Shown here: positions 53,589-62,873 of the stretch, in pieces
Numbering within the stretch: position 1 is the first letter of the stretch
Layout: each line of letters begins with the position of its first letter
DNA from: Pseudomonas sp. GM18
GTDB taxonomy: Bacteria; Pseudomonadota; Gammaproteobacteria; Pseudomonadales; Pseudomonadaceae
Length of the DNA stretch: 64,000 nt
Assembly: GCF_000282195.1 (NCBI RefSeq)
Contig: NZ_AKJT01000075.1
Location: 1-64,000 of the forward strand
Reading direction: 5' to 3'
Notes under the pieces: generated by a model
Database searches by the model: none
What the model was told of the DNA's origin: nothing
Seen by the model: the letters and a program-made list of their open reading frames with translations, nothing else
Position numbers and translations under genes: made by a program

Positions 53589-54734
53589 ATGAAGTTAATT
53601 CTTTCTGTTGAGCCAGTCCGTTTTCCGCTGACCGGTATTGGTCGTTACACCTACGAATTGGCGCTGCGATTGCAGCAGAATCCGGAAATCACCGACCTGC
53701 AGTTTTTCGCCGGTCGGCGATTTTTGCCTGCGCTGCCTACGGCTGCCAACGAATCGGGTAACGGTTATGGCTTGAAACGAGCGGTGCAGAAAAACTTCCT
53801 GGCGGTTGAAGCCTATCGGCTTCTTATGCCGTTGCTCAGGAAGCAAGCGTTAAAAAATCATGGTGATTTTCTTTACCATAGCCCGAATTATTTCCTGCCG
53901 CCCTTTGCCGGCCGCAGTGTTGCTACTTTCCACGATCTGTCTCCGTTTACCTGGTCTCACTGCCATGCGCCGCAACTTGTGCGCTATTTGCAGAAAGAGC
54001 TGAAAACCACGCTGGTACGAGCAGACGCGTTGATCACGGACTCCGAGTACACACGTAAGGAGTTGGCGGAGTATTTCTCCTGGCCGATTGAGCGTATCCA
54101 TACGGTGCCGCTGGCCAGTTCCGCCGAGTTTCATCCTCGTAGCGCGGACGAACTCAGAAGCACGCTTGCGCGCCATGGTCTTGAGGTGGGTGGTTACAGC
54201 CTGTTTGTCGGGACGATCGAGCCTCGCAAGAATATCGAAACGTTGCTTGATGCTTATTCACGTCTGCCGCTGGAAGTGCGCAAGCGTTGGCCTTTGGTGC
54301 TCACCGGCTACCATGGCTGGCGGAACGAGAGCATTCACCAGCGGCTCGAAAGCGCACGGCGTGAAGGCTGGGCCTATTACCTGGGGTTTGTACCCAGTGA
54401 AGACCTTCCTCTGCTGTTTGCCGGCGCTCGACTGTTTACCTTTCCGTCGTTGTATGAGGGGTTCGGCTTGCCGGTTCTGGAGGCCATGAGCTCTGGCGTT
54501 CCTGTCGTTTGTTCAAACAGCTCCTCACTTCCGGAAGTCGCTGGCAATGCGGCCCTGATGTGCGAAGCCATGGACGTCGAAACGTTGACAGGGCTTATCC
54601 GGCGGGGGCTGGAAGATGAGTCGTGGCGTTCCAGCGCCGTCGAGCAAGGCTTGTTGCATGCGGCGAGATTTTCGTGGGAACGCTGCGCAATGGAAACACT
54701 TGAGGTTTATCAGAAGGTGGTCAAGGGACAATGA
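53589..54734 (+). CDS. wbpY: GT4 glycosyltransferase, WbpY-like
   Basis: A 381-residue cytosolic GT4 enzyme. The N-terminal half has LTGIGRYTYELA and FHDLSPFTWSHCH, the C-terminal half FVGTIEPRKNIETLL and the EGFGLPVLEAMSSGVPV donor site. This is the layout of mannosyl/rhamnosyltransferases acting with GDP-sugars. Position after rmd and length match WbpY, an A-band D-rhamnosyltransferase. Linkage specificity is not visible. Overlaps the next gene by four bases. Confidence 0.82.
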   Translation: MKLILSVEPVRFPLTGIGRYTYELALRLQQNPEITDLQFFAGRRFLPALPTAANESGNGYGLKRAVQKNFLAVEAYRLLMPLLRKQALKNHGDFLYHSPNYFLPPFAGRSVATFHDLSPFTWSHCHAPQLVRYLQKELKTTLVRADALITDSEYTRKELAEYFSWPIERIHTVPLASSAEFHPRSADELRSTLARHGLEVGGYSLFVGTIEPRKNIETLLDAYSRLPLEVRKRWPLVLTGYHGWRNESIHQRLESARREGWAYYLGFVPSEDLPLLFAGARLFTFPSLYEGFGLPVLEAMSSGVPVVCSNSSSLPEVAGNAALMCEAMDVETLTGLIRRGLEDESWRSSAVEQGLLHAARFSWERCAMETLEVYQKVVKGQ

Positions 54735-55840
54735 TCAAGGTTCTGCACTTCTTCAAGACATACTACCCGGAGACTATGGGTGGCATTGAGCAGGTTATCT
54801 TTCAGATTGCTGAAGGTGGGACAAAGCACGGCTTTGAGTCCGAAGTTCTTTACCTCAGTGAGCGAGGTGCGGCGCGTAATGAACAGGTGGGGCACCACCT
54901 GACTCATCGCTCCAAACTCGACCTGCATGTAGCGTCGACCGGTTTCTCGCTATCGGCGTTCAAGGATTTTGCCGAACTGGCGCATAAGGCAGACATTGTT
55001 CACTACCATTTTCCGTGGCCTTACATGGATCTTGTGCATTTCGCCAGTCGAATCCGCAAACCCGCCGTTGTCAGTTATCACTCTGATATCGTCAAACAAA
55101 AGACACTGCTCAAGCTTTATCAGCCATTGATGAACCGCTTCTTGTCCAGCGTTGACTGTATCGTTGCTTCATCTCCCAACTACGCTGAAAGCAGTCCGGT
55201 GCTGACGCGCTTCAAAGACAAAGTCCGCGTTGTTCCCTATGGGCTGGATCGGCAAACCTACCCGACGCCCTCTGCTGAAAAGCTGGATTTCTGGCGCGCA
55301 CGCCTTGGGGAACGTTTTTTCCTGTTTGTGGGGGCGCTGCGCTACTACAAAGGGCTGGACTACCTACTTGAAGCTGCAAAAACCACTCAATTGCCCGTTG
55401 TCATTCTGGGGGGCGGCCACCTTGAAATGGAGCTGAAAGCTCAGGCGAATCAATTGGGGCTGTCGAATGTACATTTTCTCGGCGGCTTGCCAGATGAAGA
55501 TAAAGCGGCTCTGCTGACGCTCTGCTATGCGTTCGTTTTCCCGTCGCACCTCAGATCCGAATCTTTCGGTATTTCGTTGCTTGAGGGGGCCATGTACGGG
55601 AAGCCGATGATTTCTTGCGAGATTGGCTCCGGCACGACTTACATCAATATCGCAGGAGAAACCGGGTTGGTTGTGCCTCCTCGCGATTCTGCCGCGCTGG
55701 CGCAGGCAATGAACCACCTCTGGAATCAACCAGCGGTTGCGGCTTCGATGGGTGAGGCGGCTGCACAGCGTTTTGAAGAAGTGTTTTCAGCTGATTCGAT
55801 GGCAAAATCCTACGCAGAGATTTATCGGTCCCTGCTTTGA
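54731..55840 (+). CDS. wbpZ: GT4 glycosyltransferase, WbpZ-like
   Basis: A 369-residue GT4 enzyme. It begins MIKVLHFFKTYYPETMGGIEQVIFQIAEG, with the acceptor-side VSYHSDIVKQK and the donor-site SESFGISLLEGAMYGKPMISCEIG. It resembles WbpZ, which adds the first D-rhamnose to the primer in A-band synthesis. It is translationally coupled to the WbpY-like gene. Assignment of WbpY and WbpZ roles is by order and length. Confidence 0.82.
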   Translation: MIKVLHFFKTYYPETMGGIEQVIFQIAEGGTKHGFESEVLYLSERGAARNEQVGHHLTHRSKLDLHVASTGFSLSAFKDFAELAHKADIVHYHFPWPYMDLVHFASRIRKPAVVSYHSDIVKQKTLLKLYQPLMNRFLSSVDCIVASSPNYAESSPVLTRFKDKVRVVPYGLDRQTYPTPSAEKLDFWRARLGERFFLFVGALRYYKGLDYLLEAAKTTQLPVVILGGGHLEMELKAQANQLGLSNVHFLGGLPDEDKAALLTLCYAFVFPSHLRSESFGISLLEGAMYGKPMISCEIGSGTTYINIAGETGLVVPPRDSAALAQAMNHLWNQPAVAASMGEAAAQRFEEVFSADSMAKSYAEIYRSLL

Positions 55841-55949
55841 CGTAGTGGCTCCAGGCCTGACTTCAGTATTTGCAGCAAATCATCTATGTTCGAAACGTCT
55901 CTGCGGACGGGCAGAGCATAGATGTTCTTTGTATTCCCAAGGGTCACCG

Positions 55950-56921
55950 ATGAGATCAAAAACATTCCTGGTTACCGGTGGCAGTGGTTTTCTAGGGCGC
56001 GCACTGATTCAACGATTGGTGCAGTTGCCCGACTGTGCTGTTGTGGCGCCGGTCCGGGCCACGTCTGCGGTGCTCCCGGTGGGGGCGCGCGTCCTACCGT
56101 TGACGACTCTCAATGGCACAAACGATTGGAGTGACGCGCTTGCCGACGTCGATGTTGTAGTCCATGCGGCTGCTCGTGTTCACGTCATGAAAGACGTTTC
56201 TCTCGATCCGCTGGCGGCGTTTCGTGAAGTCAATGTCGAGGCGACGTTGAACCTTGCTCGCGAGGCTGCGGCGTCCGGAGTGAAACGCTTTATCTACATC
56301 AGCTCGATCAAGGTAAACGGCGAGGGTACTCGGCCCGGCACTGCATACAGGGCCGATGACGTGCCGGCTCCGATTGACCCTTACGGGATCTCGAAGCTTG
56401 AGGCTGAGCAAGGCTTGAAGTTACTCGCCGCCGATACGGGCATGGAAGTGGTCATCATCCGCCCGGTGCTGGTCTACGGGCCCGGCGTCAAGGCCAACTT
56501 CCTCAGCATGATGCGCTGGTTGTACCGTGGCGTTCCTTTGCCTTTCGGCGCCGTCCACAACCACCGCAGTCTTGTTGCCATAGACAATTTGGTGGATTTG
56601 ATCGTGACGTGTTCCGATCATCCGGCGGCGGCCAATCAAGTGTTCCTGGTCAGTGATGGCGAGGACGTATCGACCACGCAACTGTTGCGCAAGCTGGCGG
56701 GCGCTCTGGGCAAACCTGCCATCTTGTTACCGATTCCTGCCTGGCTCATGAGTGGCGTGGCAGCGTTACTGGGTAAGCGAGCGCTGTCTGATCGTATTCT
56801 CGGTTCCTTGCAGGTTGATATCAGCAAAAACCGACAACTCCTGGGCTGGACTCCTCCGGTCCCCTTCGATAAAGCGTTGGGTCAGACGGCGCAACATTTT
56901 CTGGATTCCCGTAAATCATGA
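55950..56921 (+). CDS. wbpV: NAD-dependent epimerase/reductase, WbpV-like
   Basis: A 323-residue extended SDR with VTGGSGFLGRALIQRL, ISSIKVNGE and the active-site YGISKLEAEQ. In Pseudomonas O-antigen loci a gene of this type lies just before wbpL and wbpM (WbpV or WbpK) and reduces or epimerises the WbpM product to give UDP-QuiNAc or UDP-FucNAc. Which of the two cannot be told from the sequence. Start ATG 55950; the longer frame back to 55737 is inside wbpZ. Confidence 0.85.
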   Translation: MRSKTFLVTGGSGFLGRALIQRLVQLPDCAVVAPVRATSAVLPVGARVLPLTTLNGTNDWSDALADVDVVVHAAARVHVMKDVSLDPLAAFREVNVEATLNLAREAAASGVKRFIYISSIKVNGEGTRPGTAYRADDVPAPIDPYGISKLEAEQGLKLLAADTGMEVVIIRPVLVYGPGVKANFLSMMRWLYRGVPLPFGAVHNHRSLVAIDNLVDLIVTCSDHPAAANQVFLVSDGEDVSTTQLLRKLAGALGKPAILLPIPAWLMSGVAALLGKRALSDRILGSLQVDISKNRQLLGWTPPVPFDKALGQTAQHFLDSRKS

Positions 56922-57946
56922 GTTATGGCTGGTTTATCCCTGTCATCGGTGCTGTGTCTTTTTCCCTTACCTGGGCGCTGCGTCATTACGCTCTGTCTCG
57001 AAGCCTGATGGATATTCCCAATGCCCGAAGCTCTCATTCGGTTCCCACGCCTCGGGGGGGAGGGGTTGCGATTGTTCTGGCGTTTACATTGGCGTTGGGA
57101 ATGCTTTTGTTTGCCGGGTTGATGCCTTCCTCACCGTTTTTGGCAATCGTCGGTGCAGGCGCTCTGATCGCCCTTATCGGATTTATGGATGACCACGGAC
57201 ACATCGCCGCCCGTTGGCGTTTGCTGGGGCATTTCGTTGCGTCGATGTGGTTGCTGTTCTGGTTAGGTGGATTGCCGGCCGTCGAGATCTGGGGGGGAAC
57301 GTTCGACCTCGGTTGGTTGGGCCATGTGTTGGCGGCGTTCTATCTGGTGTGGTTGCTCAACCTTTACAATTTCATGGACGGTATCGATGGCATTGCCAGC
57401 GTCGAGGCGATTTGTGTTTGTCTTGGCGCGTGTCTTCTGTATTGGGTGGATGGTGCGACGGACCTGGTCTGGGCGCCATTGCTATTGGCCGTTTCCGTTG
57501 CGGGTTTTCTCTTTTGGAACTTCCCTCCCGCCAGGATTTTCATGGGGGATGCCGGGAGCGGATTCCTGGGCATTGTGCTCGGAGGGCTGTCGCTTCAAGC
57601 TATGTGGTTCTCTGCCGACTTACTGTGGGGCTGGCTGATTTTGCTCGGCGTATTCATCGTCGATGCGACATTCACCCTGTTTCGCCGTTTGCTCAGAGGC
57701 GATAAGGTTTATGAAGCGCACCGTAGCCATGCCTATCAGTTCGCCTCCCGGCGGTTTGGCAAGCATTTACCGGTTACTGCGGCTGTTGGGGCGATCAATT
57801 TGCTTTGGTTGTTGCCAATCGCTCTAGGGGTTACACATTATGGCCTGGACGGTAGTTTTGGCATGATTCTGGCCTATGCTCCACTGCTTGTACTGGCAAT
57901 AAAGTTTCGCGCGGGAGACCTCGAAGGGGCATCAATGAAGAACTGA
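56918..57946 (+). CDS. wbpL: Undecaprenyl-phosphate glycosyl-1-phosphate transferase WbpL
   Basis: A 342-residue multi-pass protein of the WecA/MraY family with about ten helices. Catalytic loops are GFMDDHGHIAARWRL, NFMDGIDGIA and FMGDAGSGFLG, followed by a loop with EAHRSHAYQ. It starts polysaccharide synthesis by loading a HexNAc phosphate on undecaprenyl phosphate. In P. aeruginosa WbpL serves both A-band and B-band. It overlaps wbpV by four bases. Confidence 0.93.
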   Translation: MSYGWFIPVIGAVSFSLTWALRHYALSRSLMDIPNARSSHSVPTPRGGGVAIVLAFTLALGMLLFAGLMPSSPFLAIVGAGALIALIGFMDDHGHIAARWRLLGHFVASMWLLFWLGGLPAVEIWGGTFDLGWLGHVLAAFYLVWLLNLYNFMDGIDGIASVEAICVCLGACLLYWVDGATDLVWAPLLLAVSVAGFLFWNFPPARIFMGDAGSGFLGIVLGGLSLQAMWFSADLLWGWLILLGVFIVDATFTLFRRLLRGDKVYEAHRSHAYQFASRRFGKHLPVTAAVGAINLLWLLPIALGVTHYGLDGSFGMILAYAPLLVLAIKFRAGDLEGASMKN

Positions 57947-58039
57947 GCAACAGTCCTGTCATTTGTGTCTAACGTGGATTGGATGCGCCTATAGAGTTGC
58001 GGCAGGTGAGGAGAGGTGGCTGAGGTGTTTGAAGAGTTC

Positions 58040-60034
58040 ATGGATAAGGTCAGGCAGCGTCTTGTAGGGCTTCCCAGACGGCAAAAACGACTGATTCAGG
58101 TAGGCACAGATATTTTTCTGGTTTGGCTCGCCCTGTGGTTGGCGTTTATCGTCCGATTGGGTGTTGATGACATGTACAACCCCCTCAAGGTCCATTTCTG
58201 GCTGTTTGTCAGCGCTCCTGTCGTCGCCATTCCGTTATTTATCCGATTCGGCATGTATCGCGCTGTCATGCGCTATTTCGGTAACGATGCGTTGATTGCC
58301 ATTATCAAGGCCGTCAGCCTGTCTTCGCTGATTCTGGCGGTCGTGGTCTACTGGTACAGCAACCACCAAACCGTCGTCCCGCGCTCCATCATCTTCAACT
58401 ACTGGTGGCTAAGCCTCGTCATCATCGGCGGCCTGCGCCTGTGTATGCGTCAATACTTCATGGGCGACTGGTTCACCGCCGCCCAGCACGTACCGTTCGC
58501 CAGCCGCGACGACGGCCTCACCAAAGTCGCCATTTATGGCGCAGGCGTGGCAGGCAATCAGTTGGTTGCCGCGTTACGCATGGGCCGGGTGATGCGCCCA
58601 GTGGCCTTCATCGACGACGACTCCAGCATCGCCGACCGCTCTATCTCTGGCCTCCAGGTCTACAAACCCAAACACATCCAGCAGATGATCGACGTTACTG
58701 GTGCACAGGAAATTCTCCTGGCGCTGCCGTCATCTACTCGCGCTCGACGCAGGGAAATTCTCAATCTGCTGGAGGCTTACCCCCTTCACGTGCGAAGCGT
58801 TCCTAACTTCACCGACCTGGCCAGCGGTCGGGTCAAGGTTGAAGACATTCAGGAAGTGGATATCGCAGACTTGCTGGGCCGTGATGCCGTGCCAGCCCAG
58901 GCCGATTTGCTCGAACGCTGTATCAAAGGCAAGACCGTGATGGTCACTGGCGCCGGCGGTTCGATCGGTTCGGAGCTGTGCCGGCAGATATTCTCGCTCG
59001 GCCCGACCACGCTTCTGCTGTTTGAGCACAGTGAGTTCAACCTCTACAGCATCCTGTCGGAACTGGAGCAGCGCGCCTGCCGTGAATCGGTCTCGGTCAA
59101 ATTGCTACCCATCCTCGGTTCCATCCGTAATCCGCATAAACTGCTTGATGTGATGAAGACTTGGGGGGTGGACACCGTCTACCATGCCGCTGCCTACAAG
59201 CATGTGCCAATGGTCGAGCACAACATTGCCGAAGGTGTGCTGAATAACGTTATCGGAACCCTGAATACGGCTCAGGCTGCGTTGCAGTCGGGGGTCGCCA
59301 ACTTCGTGCTGATCTCCACCGACAAGGCCGTACGTCCGACCAACATCATGGGCAGTACCAAGCGCCTGGCGGAGCTGACGCTTCAAGCCTTGAGCCGTGA
59401 AATTGCCCCTGTGCTGTTCGGCGATAAAGCCAATGTATCGCGCGTCAACAAGACCCGTTTCACCATGGTGCGCTTCGGTAATGTACTGGGGTCTTCCGGT
59501 TCGGTGATCCCGCTGTTCCACAGCCAGATCAAATCCGGCGGCCCGCTGACCGTCACTCACCCGAAAATCACCCGCTACTTCATGACCATCCCCGAAGCCG
59601 CGCAACTGGTGATTCAGGCCGGTTCCATGGGGCAGGGCGGCGATGTGTTCGTGCTGGATATGGGCGAGCCGGTAAGGATCGTCGAGCTGGCGGAGAAGAT
59701 GATTCACCTGTCCGGCTTGAGCATCCGTTCCGAGCGAAATCCCCAGGGCGATATTTCGATCGAGTTTACTGGCCTGCGTCCGGGAGAGAAGCTCTACGAA
59801 GAGTTGCTGATCGGCGATAACGTTGCCGCGACGCCACATCCGATGATCATGACCGCCAACGAAGACCATTTGTCCTGGGACGTGCTCAAGGGGCGTTTGA
59901 CCGAGTTGCTGCTTGCCGTCGAACAGGATGATTACTCCCGCGTCCGTCAACTTCTACGCGAAACGGTCAGCGGCTACACGCCCGACGGGGAGATCGTCGA
60001 CTGGATCCACCAGCAACGCCGCCTCGAACCCTGA
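58040..60034 (+). CDS. wbpM: UDP-GlcNAc C4,6-dehydratase WbpM
   Basis: A 664-residue inner membrane nucleotide-sugar dehydratase of the WbpM/CapD family. The first 150 residues hold four hydrophobic helices. A CoA-binding-like Rossmann region follows (VAIYGAGVAGNQLV), then the catalytic SDR domain from about 295 (GAGGSIGSELCRQI, STDKAVRPTNIMGSTKR, where Met replaces the usual Tyr as in WbpM). I start at ATG 58040 to match the P. aeruginosa N-terminus (LVGLPRRQKR); GTG 58025 and 58016 are in frame. It marks the right border of the O-antigen locus. Confidence 0.95.
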   Translation: MDKVRQRLVGLPRRQKRLIQVGTDIFLVWLALWLAFIVRLGVDDMYNPLKVHFWLFVSAPVVAIPLFIRFGMYRAVMRYFGNDALIAIIKAVSLSSLILAVVVYWYSNHQTVVPRSIIFNYWWLSLVIIGGLRLCMRQYFMGDWFTAAQHVPFASRDDGLTKVAIYGAGVAGNQLVAALRMGRVMRPVAFIDDDSSIADRSISGLQVYKPKHIQQMIDVTGAQEILLALPSSTRARRREILNLLEAYPLHVRSVPNFTDLASGRVKVEDIQEVDIADLLGRDAVPAQADLLERCIKGKTVMVTGAGGSIGSELCRQIFSLGPTTLLLFEHSEFNLYSILSELEQRACRESVSVKLLPILGSIRNPHKLLDVMKTWGVDTVYHAAAYKHVPMVEHNIAEGVLNNVIGTLNTAQAALQSGVANFVLISTDKAVRPTNIMGSTKRLAELTLQALSREIAPVLFGDKANVSRVNKTRFTMVRFGNVLGSSGSVIPLFHSQIKSGGPLTVTHPKITRYFMTIPEAAQLVIQAGSMGQGGDVFVLDMGEPVRIVELAEKMIHLSGLSIRSERNPQGDISIEFTGLRPGEKLYEELLIGDNVAATPHPMIMTANEDHLSWDVLKGRLTELLLAVEQDDYSRVRQLLRETVSGYTPDGEIVDWIHQQRRLEP

Positions 60035-60147
60035 TTGTTTCACATCCTGTAACGGACACACTTTTGACAGCTCCATCACATCGCCTAAGTTTGGGAGGCA
60101 GCTTCGGAAAAGCTGCTTCTTCCAATCGATGTCATGGAGCTTCATTT

Positions 60148-60483
60148 ATGCGTACTGGCTATTTCTACTCTCTGGTTTTTGCCCTGCTCACCAGCGCCTC
60201 TATTGCGGCCATCGCTGCGCCGACGGCTGCGCCAGAGGCTGCCAAGGCACCGTTGATGCTGGACGTTGCCGCCAAGGCGCAAACCGCCAAGGTCGATCTG
60301 AACGGGGCCGATGCGCCAACCCTGCAACGGGAGTTGTCCGGGATTGGTGAGGCGAAGGCCAAGGCGATTGTTGCTTATCGTGAGAGTAATGGGCCATTTT
60401 CGTCGGTAGACGAACTGCTGGAAGTGAAAGGGATCGGCAAAGCCATTCTGGACAAGAATCGCGAGAAGCTGGAAGTGAACTAA
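60148..60483 (+). CDS. ComEA-like helix-hairpin-helix protein
   Basis: A 111-residue exported protein. A signal peptide covers about 1-24 (FYSLVFALLTSASIAAIAA), followed by an Ala/Pro-rich linker and a C-terminal double helix-hairpin-helix (VDLNGADAPTLQRELSGIGEAKAKAIVAYR and LLEVKGIGKAIL). It should bind DNA in the periplasm, as ComEA does in competence uptake. GGAG precedes the ATG. It follows wbpM in P. aeruginosa also, and here has its own terminator. Confidence 0.9.
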   Translation: MRTGYFYSLVFALLTSASIAAIAAPTAAPEAAKAPLMLDVAAKAQTAKVDLNGADAPTLQRELSGIGEAKAKAIVAYRESNGPFSSVDELLEVKGIGKAILDKNREKLEVN

Positions 60484-60503
60484 GCTTGTAAATCCACACC
60501 AGG

Positions 60504-60528
60504 AGGCCGGTCATTGACCGGCCTTTTT
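60504..60528 (+). terminator. Rho-independent terminator after the ComEA-like gene
   Basis: The perfect 9-bp stem AGGCCGGTC/GACCGGCCT (60504-60512 with 60516-60524) has a 3-nt loop and a T tract. It lies 20 bases after the stop codon. Confidence 0.92.
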
Positions 60529-60693
60529 GCTTATTTTGCTGCAGAGGGCTATCCGGGGCCTTTCATCGGGATGCAAAAAATTACGGCTATCATATGCTGG
60601 TGAGATTATGCCTATAATAAATTCGTCATTCGCTGAAGCGCTTTGACGCTGAGGCGATCGCCTTCCCTTAAGCATCCTCCCAGGAGCACTGTC

Positions 60694-61488
60694 ATGAATT
60701 CTGTCCAGACCCAAGGTACTGCCCTTGTCACCGGCGCTTCTTCCGGCATCGGTGCGGTTTACGCGCAACGGTTGGCAGCGCGTGGTTTTGATTTATTGCT
60801 GGTAGCCCGTGATCAGGAACGGCTGGAGGCTGCTGCGAGCAAATTGCGCGCGGAGCATGGTGTTCAGGTGGAGGTACTCAAGGCGGATCTGACGCAAAAG
60901 GACGATGTGCTGAAGATTGAGCAGCGTCTGCGCAGTGATTCGAGCATCAGTCTGTTGCTGAACAACGCCGGTATCGCGGCGGATGGTTTGCTCGCCAACG
61001 CCGACATGGATCAGCTGGAGCGTTTGATTCAGCTGAACGTCACCACGGTGACGCGGCTGGCCTCGGCGGCGGCAGCCAGTTTTGCCAAGGCTGGTCGCGG
61101 GACGATCATTAACATTGCGTCGGTGGTGGCGTTGTTTCCCGAGCGGTTCAACGCGACGTACAGCGCGAGCAAGGCTTATGTGTTGAGCCTGACTCAGTCG
61201 TTGAACGCCGAGCTGGAGGGCACCGGGGTCAAGGTCCAGGCGGTATTGCCGGGCGTAACACGCACCGAGATCTGGGAGCGCTCCGGAATCGATGCGACCC
61301 AGATTCCAGAGAGCATGGTCATGGAAGCGGGGGACATGGTCGACGCGGCGTTGTCAGGTTTGGATCAGGGTGAGCTGGTCACCATTCCTTCATTACCGAA
61401 TGTCTCCGAGTGGGAGGCCTTTGTCGCGGCGCGTTATGTGATGGCGCCGAATCTGTCCAGAAGCACGGCCGCCGCACGTTACAAGTGA
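60694..61488 (+). CDS. Short-chain dehydrogenase/reductase
   Basis: A 264-residue SDR with TGASSGIGAVYAQRL, LLNNAGIAADG and the catalytic YSASKAYVLS. The segment INIASVVALFPERFN and the overall length fit the DltE-like SDR group (cytoplasmic, NADP-type). ATG 60694 follows CAGGAGC; upstream frame is not needed. It is 32 bases ahead of the FabF-like gene, so the two may act together in a reduction/condensation step, but the substrate is unknown. Confidence 0.85.
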   Translation: MNSVQTQGTALVTGASSGIGAVYAQRLAARGFDLLLVARDQERLEAAASKLRAEHGVQVEVLKADLTQKDDVLKIEQRLRSDSSISLLLNNAGIAADGLLANADMDQLERLIQLNVTTVTRLASAAAASFAKAGRGTIINIASVVALFPERFNATYSASKAYVLSLTQSLNAELEGTGVKVQAVLPGVTRTEIWERSGIDATQIPESMVMEAGDMVDAALSGLDQGELVTIPSLPNVSEWEAFVAARYVMAPNLSRSTAAARYK

Positions 61489-61520
61489 GGCCCCATGAAT
61501 CGGCTTGAGGTATTTGCAGT

Positions 61521-62795
61521 ATGAGTAATCGTCGAGTGGTGGTCACGGGCATGGGCCTGGTGTCTCCGTTGGGTAGCGGTGTTGAAGCGGTTTGGGCGCG
61601 TCTGTTGGCCGGGCGCTCCGGGTTGCGGACGTTGCCGGATGAGGTGGTTGCCGGTCTGTCGACCACGGTCGGTGGCGCGGTGCCGACGGTGGCGGAAGAT
61701 GCCGAGGCGGGTTTTGACCCGGATCGGGCGACGCCGCCCAAAGAGCAGAAGAAGATGGACCGCTTCATTCTGTTCGCCATAGAGGCGGCGCGTCAGGCAC
61801 TGGAACAGGCCGGTTGGCAAGCGCTGGACACCAATGCCCAGGAGCGCACGGCCACCATTATCGGCTCGGGCGTGGGTGGTTTCGGCGCGATTGCCGACGC
61901 GGTACGCACCACCGACAGCCGTGGCCCGCGGCGGTTATCGCCGTTCACCATTCCTTCGTTTCTGGTCAACCTCGCCGCAGGGCATGTGTCGATTCAGCAT
62001 GGCTTCAAGGGGCCTTTGGGGGCTCCGGTAACAGCGTGCGCAGCCGGGGTTCAGGCGATTGGTGACGCGGCGCGGTTGATTCGCTGCGGCGAGGCGGACA
62101 TTGCGGTGTGTGGCGGAGCAGAGGCAGCGATCGATCGCGTCAGCCTCGCCGGGTTCGCCGCGGCGCGGGCCTTGTCCAGCGGTTACAACGACACCCCGGA
62201 GCGCGCCTCGCGGCCGTTCGACAGTGGTCGCGATGGCTTTGTCATGGGCGAAGGCTCGGGCCTGCTGGTGATCGAATCCCTGGAGCATGCCCTGGCACGC
62301 GGTGCTCAGCCGTTGGCCGAGTTGGTCGGTTACGGCACCAGCGCCGATGCCTATCACCTGACCGCCGGGCCGGAGGATGGCAGCGGTGCGCGTCGGGCGA
62401 TGGCGCTGGCGTTGGCTCAGGCGGGTATTTCGCCGGCACAGGTGCAGCATCTCAATGCTCACGCCACTTCGACACCGGTTGGCGATCTTGGGGAGTTGGC
62501 GGCCATCAAGTCGCTGTTCGGCTCGGACAACAAGATAGCGGTAACGTCGACCAAGTCCGCGACCGGGCATTTGCTCGGCGCCGCAGGCGGGATCGAGGCG
62601 ATCTTTACGCTGCTGGCACTGCGCGATCAGGTGGTGCCGGCCACGCTCAACTTCGATAACCCGGATCCGGCGGCGCAAGGGGTGGACATCGTCCATGGCC
62701 AGGCACGGCCAATGACCATTGACTACGCGATGTCCAACGGCTTTGGATTTGGCGGGGTGAACGCCAGCGTGTTGTTCAAATACTGGGAGGACTAG
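61521..62795 (+). CDS. Beta-ketoacyl-ACP synthase II-like (FabF family)
   Basis: A 424-residue thiolase-fold condensing enzyme. The triad is complete: Cys in VTACAAGVQA, His in LNAHATSTPVGD and His in STKSATGHLLGAAG. Length and motifs match FabF. The main fabF of Pseudomonas lies in the fatty-acid cluster with acpP, so this is an extra copy, perhaps for a special acyl chain. It follows an SDR and has no ACP gene nearby. A GntR regulator starts 78 bases downstream. Confidence 0.9.
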   Translation: MSNRRVVVTGMGLVSPLGSGVEAVWARLLAGRSGLRTLPDEVVAGLSTTVGGAVPTVAEDAEAGFDPDRATPPKEQKKMDRFILFAIEAARQALEQAGWQALDTNAQERTATIIGSGVGGFGAIADAVRTTDSRGPRRLSPFTIPSFLVNLAAGHVSIQHGFKGPLGAPVTACAAGVQAIGDAARLIRCGEADIAVCGGAEAAIDRVSLAGFAAARALSSGYNDTPERASRPFDSGRDGFVMGEGSGLLVIESLEHALARGAQPLAELVGYGTSADAYHLTAGPEDGSGARRAMALALAQAGISPAQVQHLNAHATSTPVGDLGELAAIKSLFGSDNKIAVTSTKSATGHLLGAAGGIEAIFTLLALRDQVVPATLNFDNPDPAAQGVDIVHGQARPMTIDYAMSNGFGFGGVNASVLFKYWED

Positions 62796-62873
62796 TTCAC
62801 GACAGGCAGGTGATGGCACGAATAGTGATTACTCATTCGCAGACGATTGTTGAACAATCACGAGGCGTTGAGT

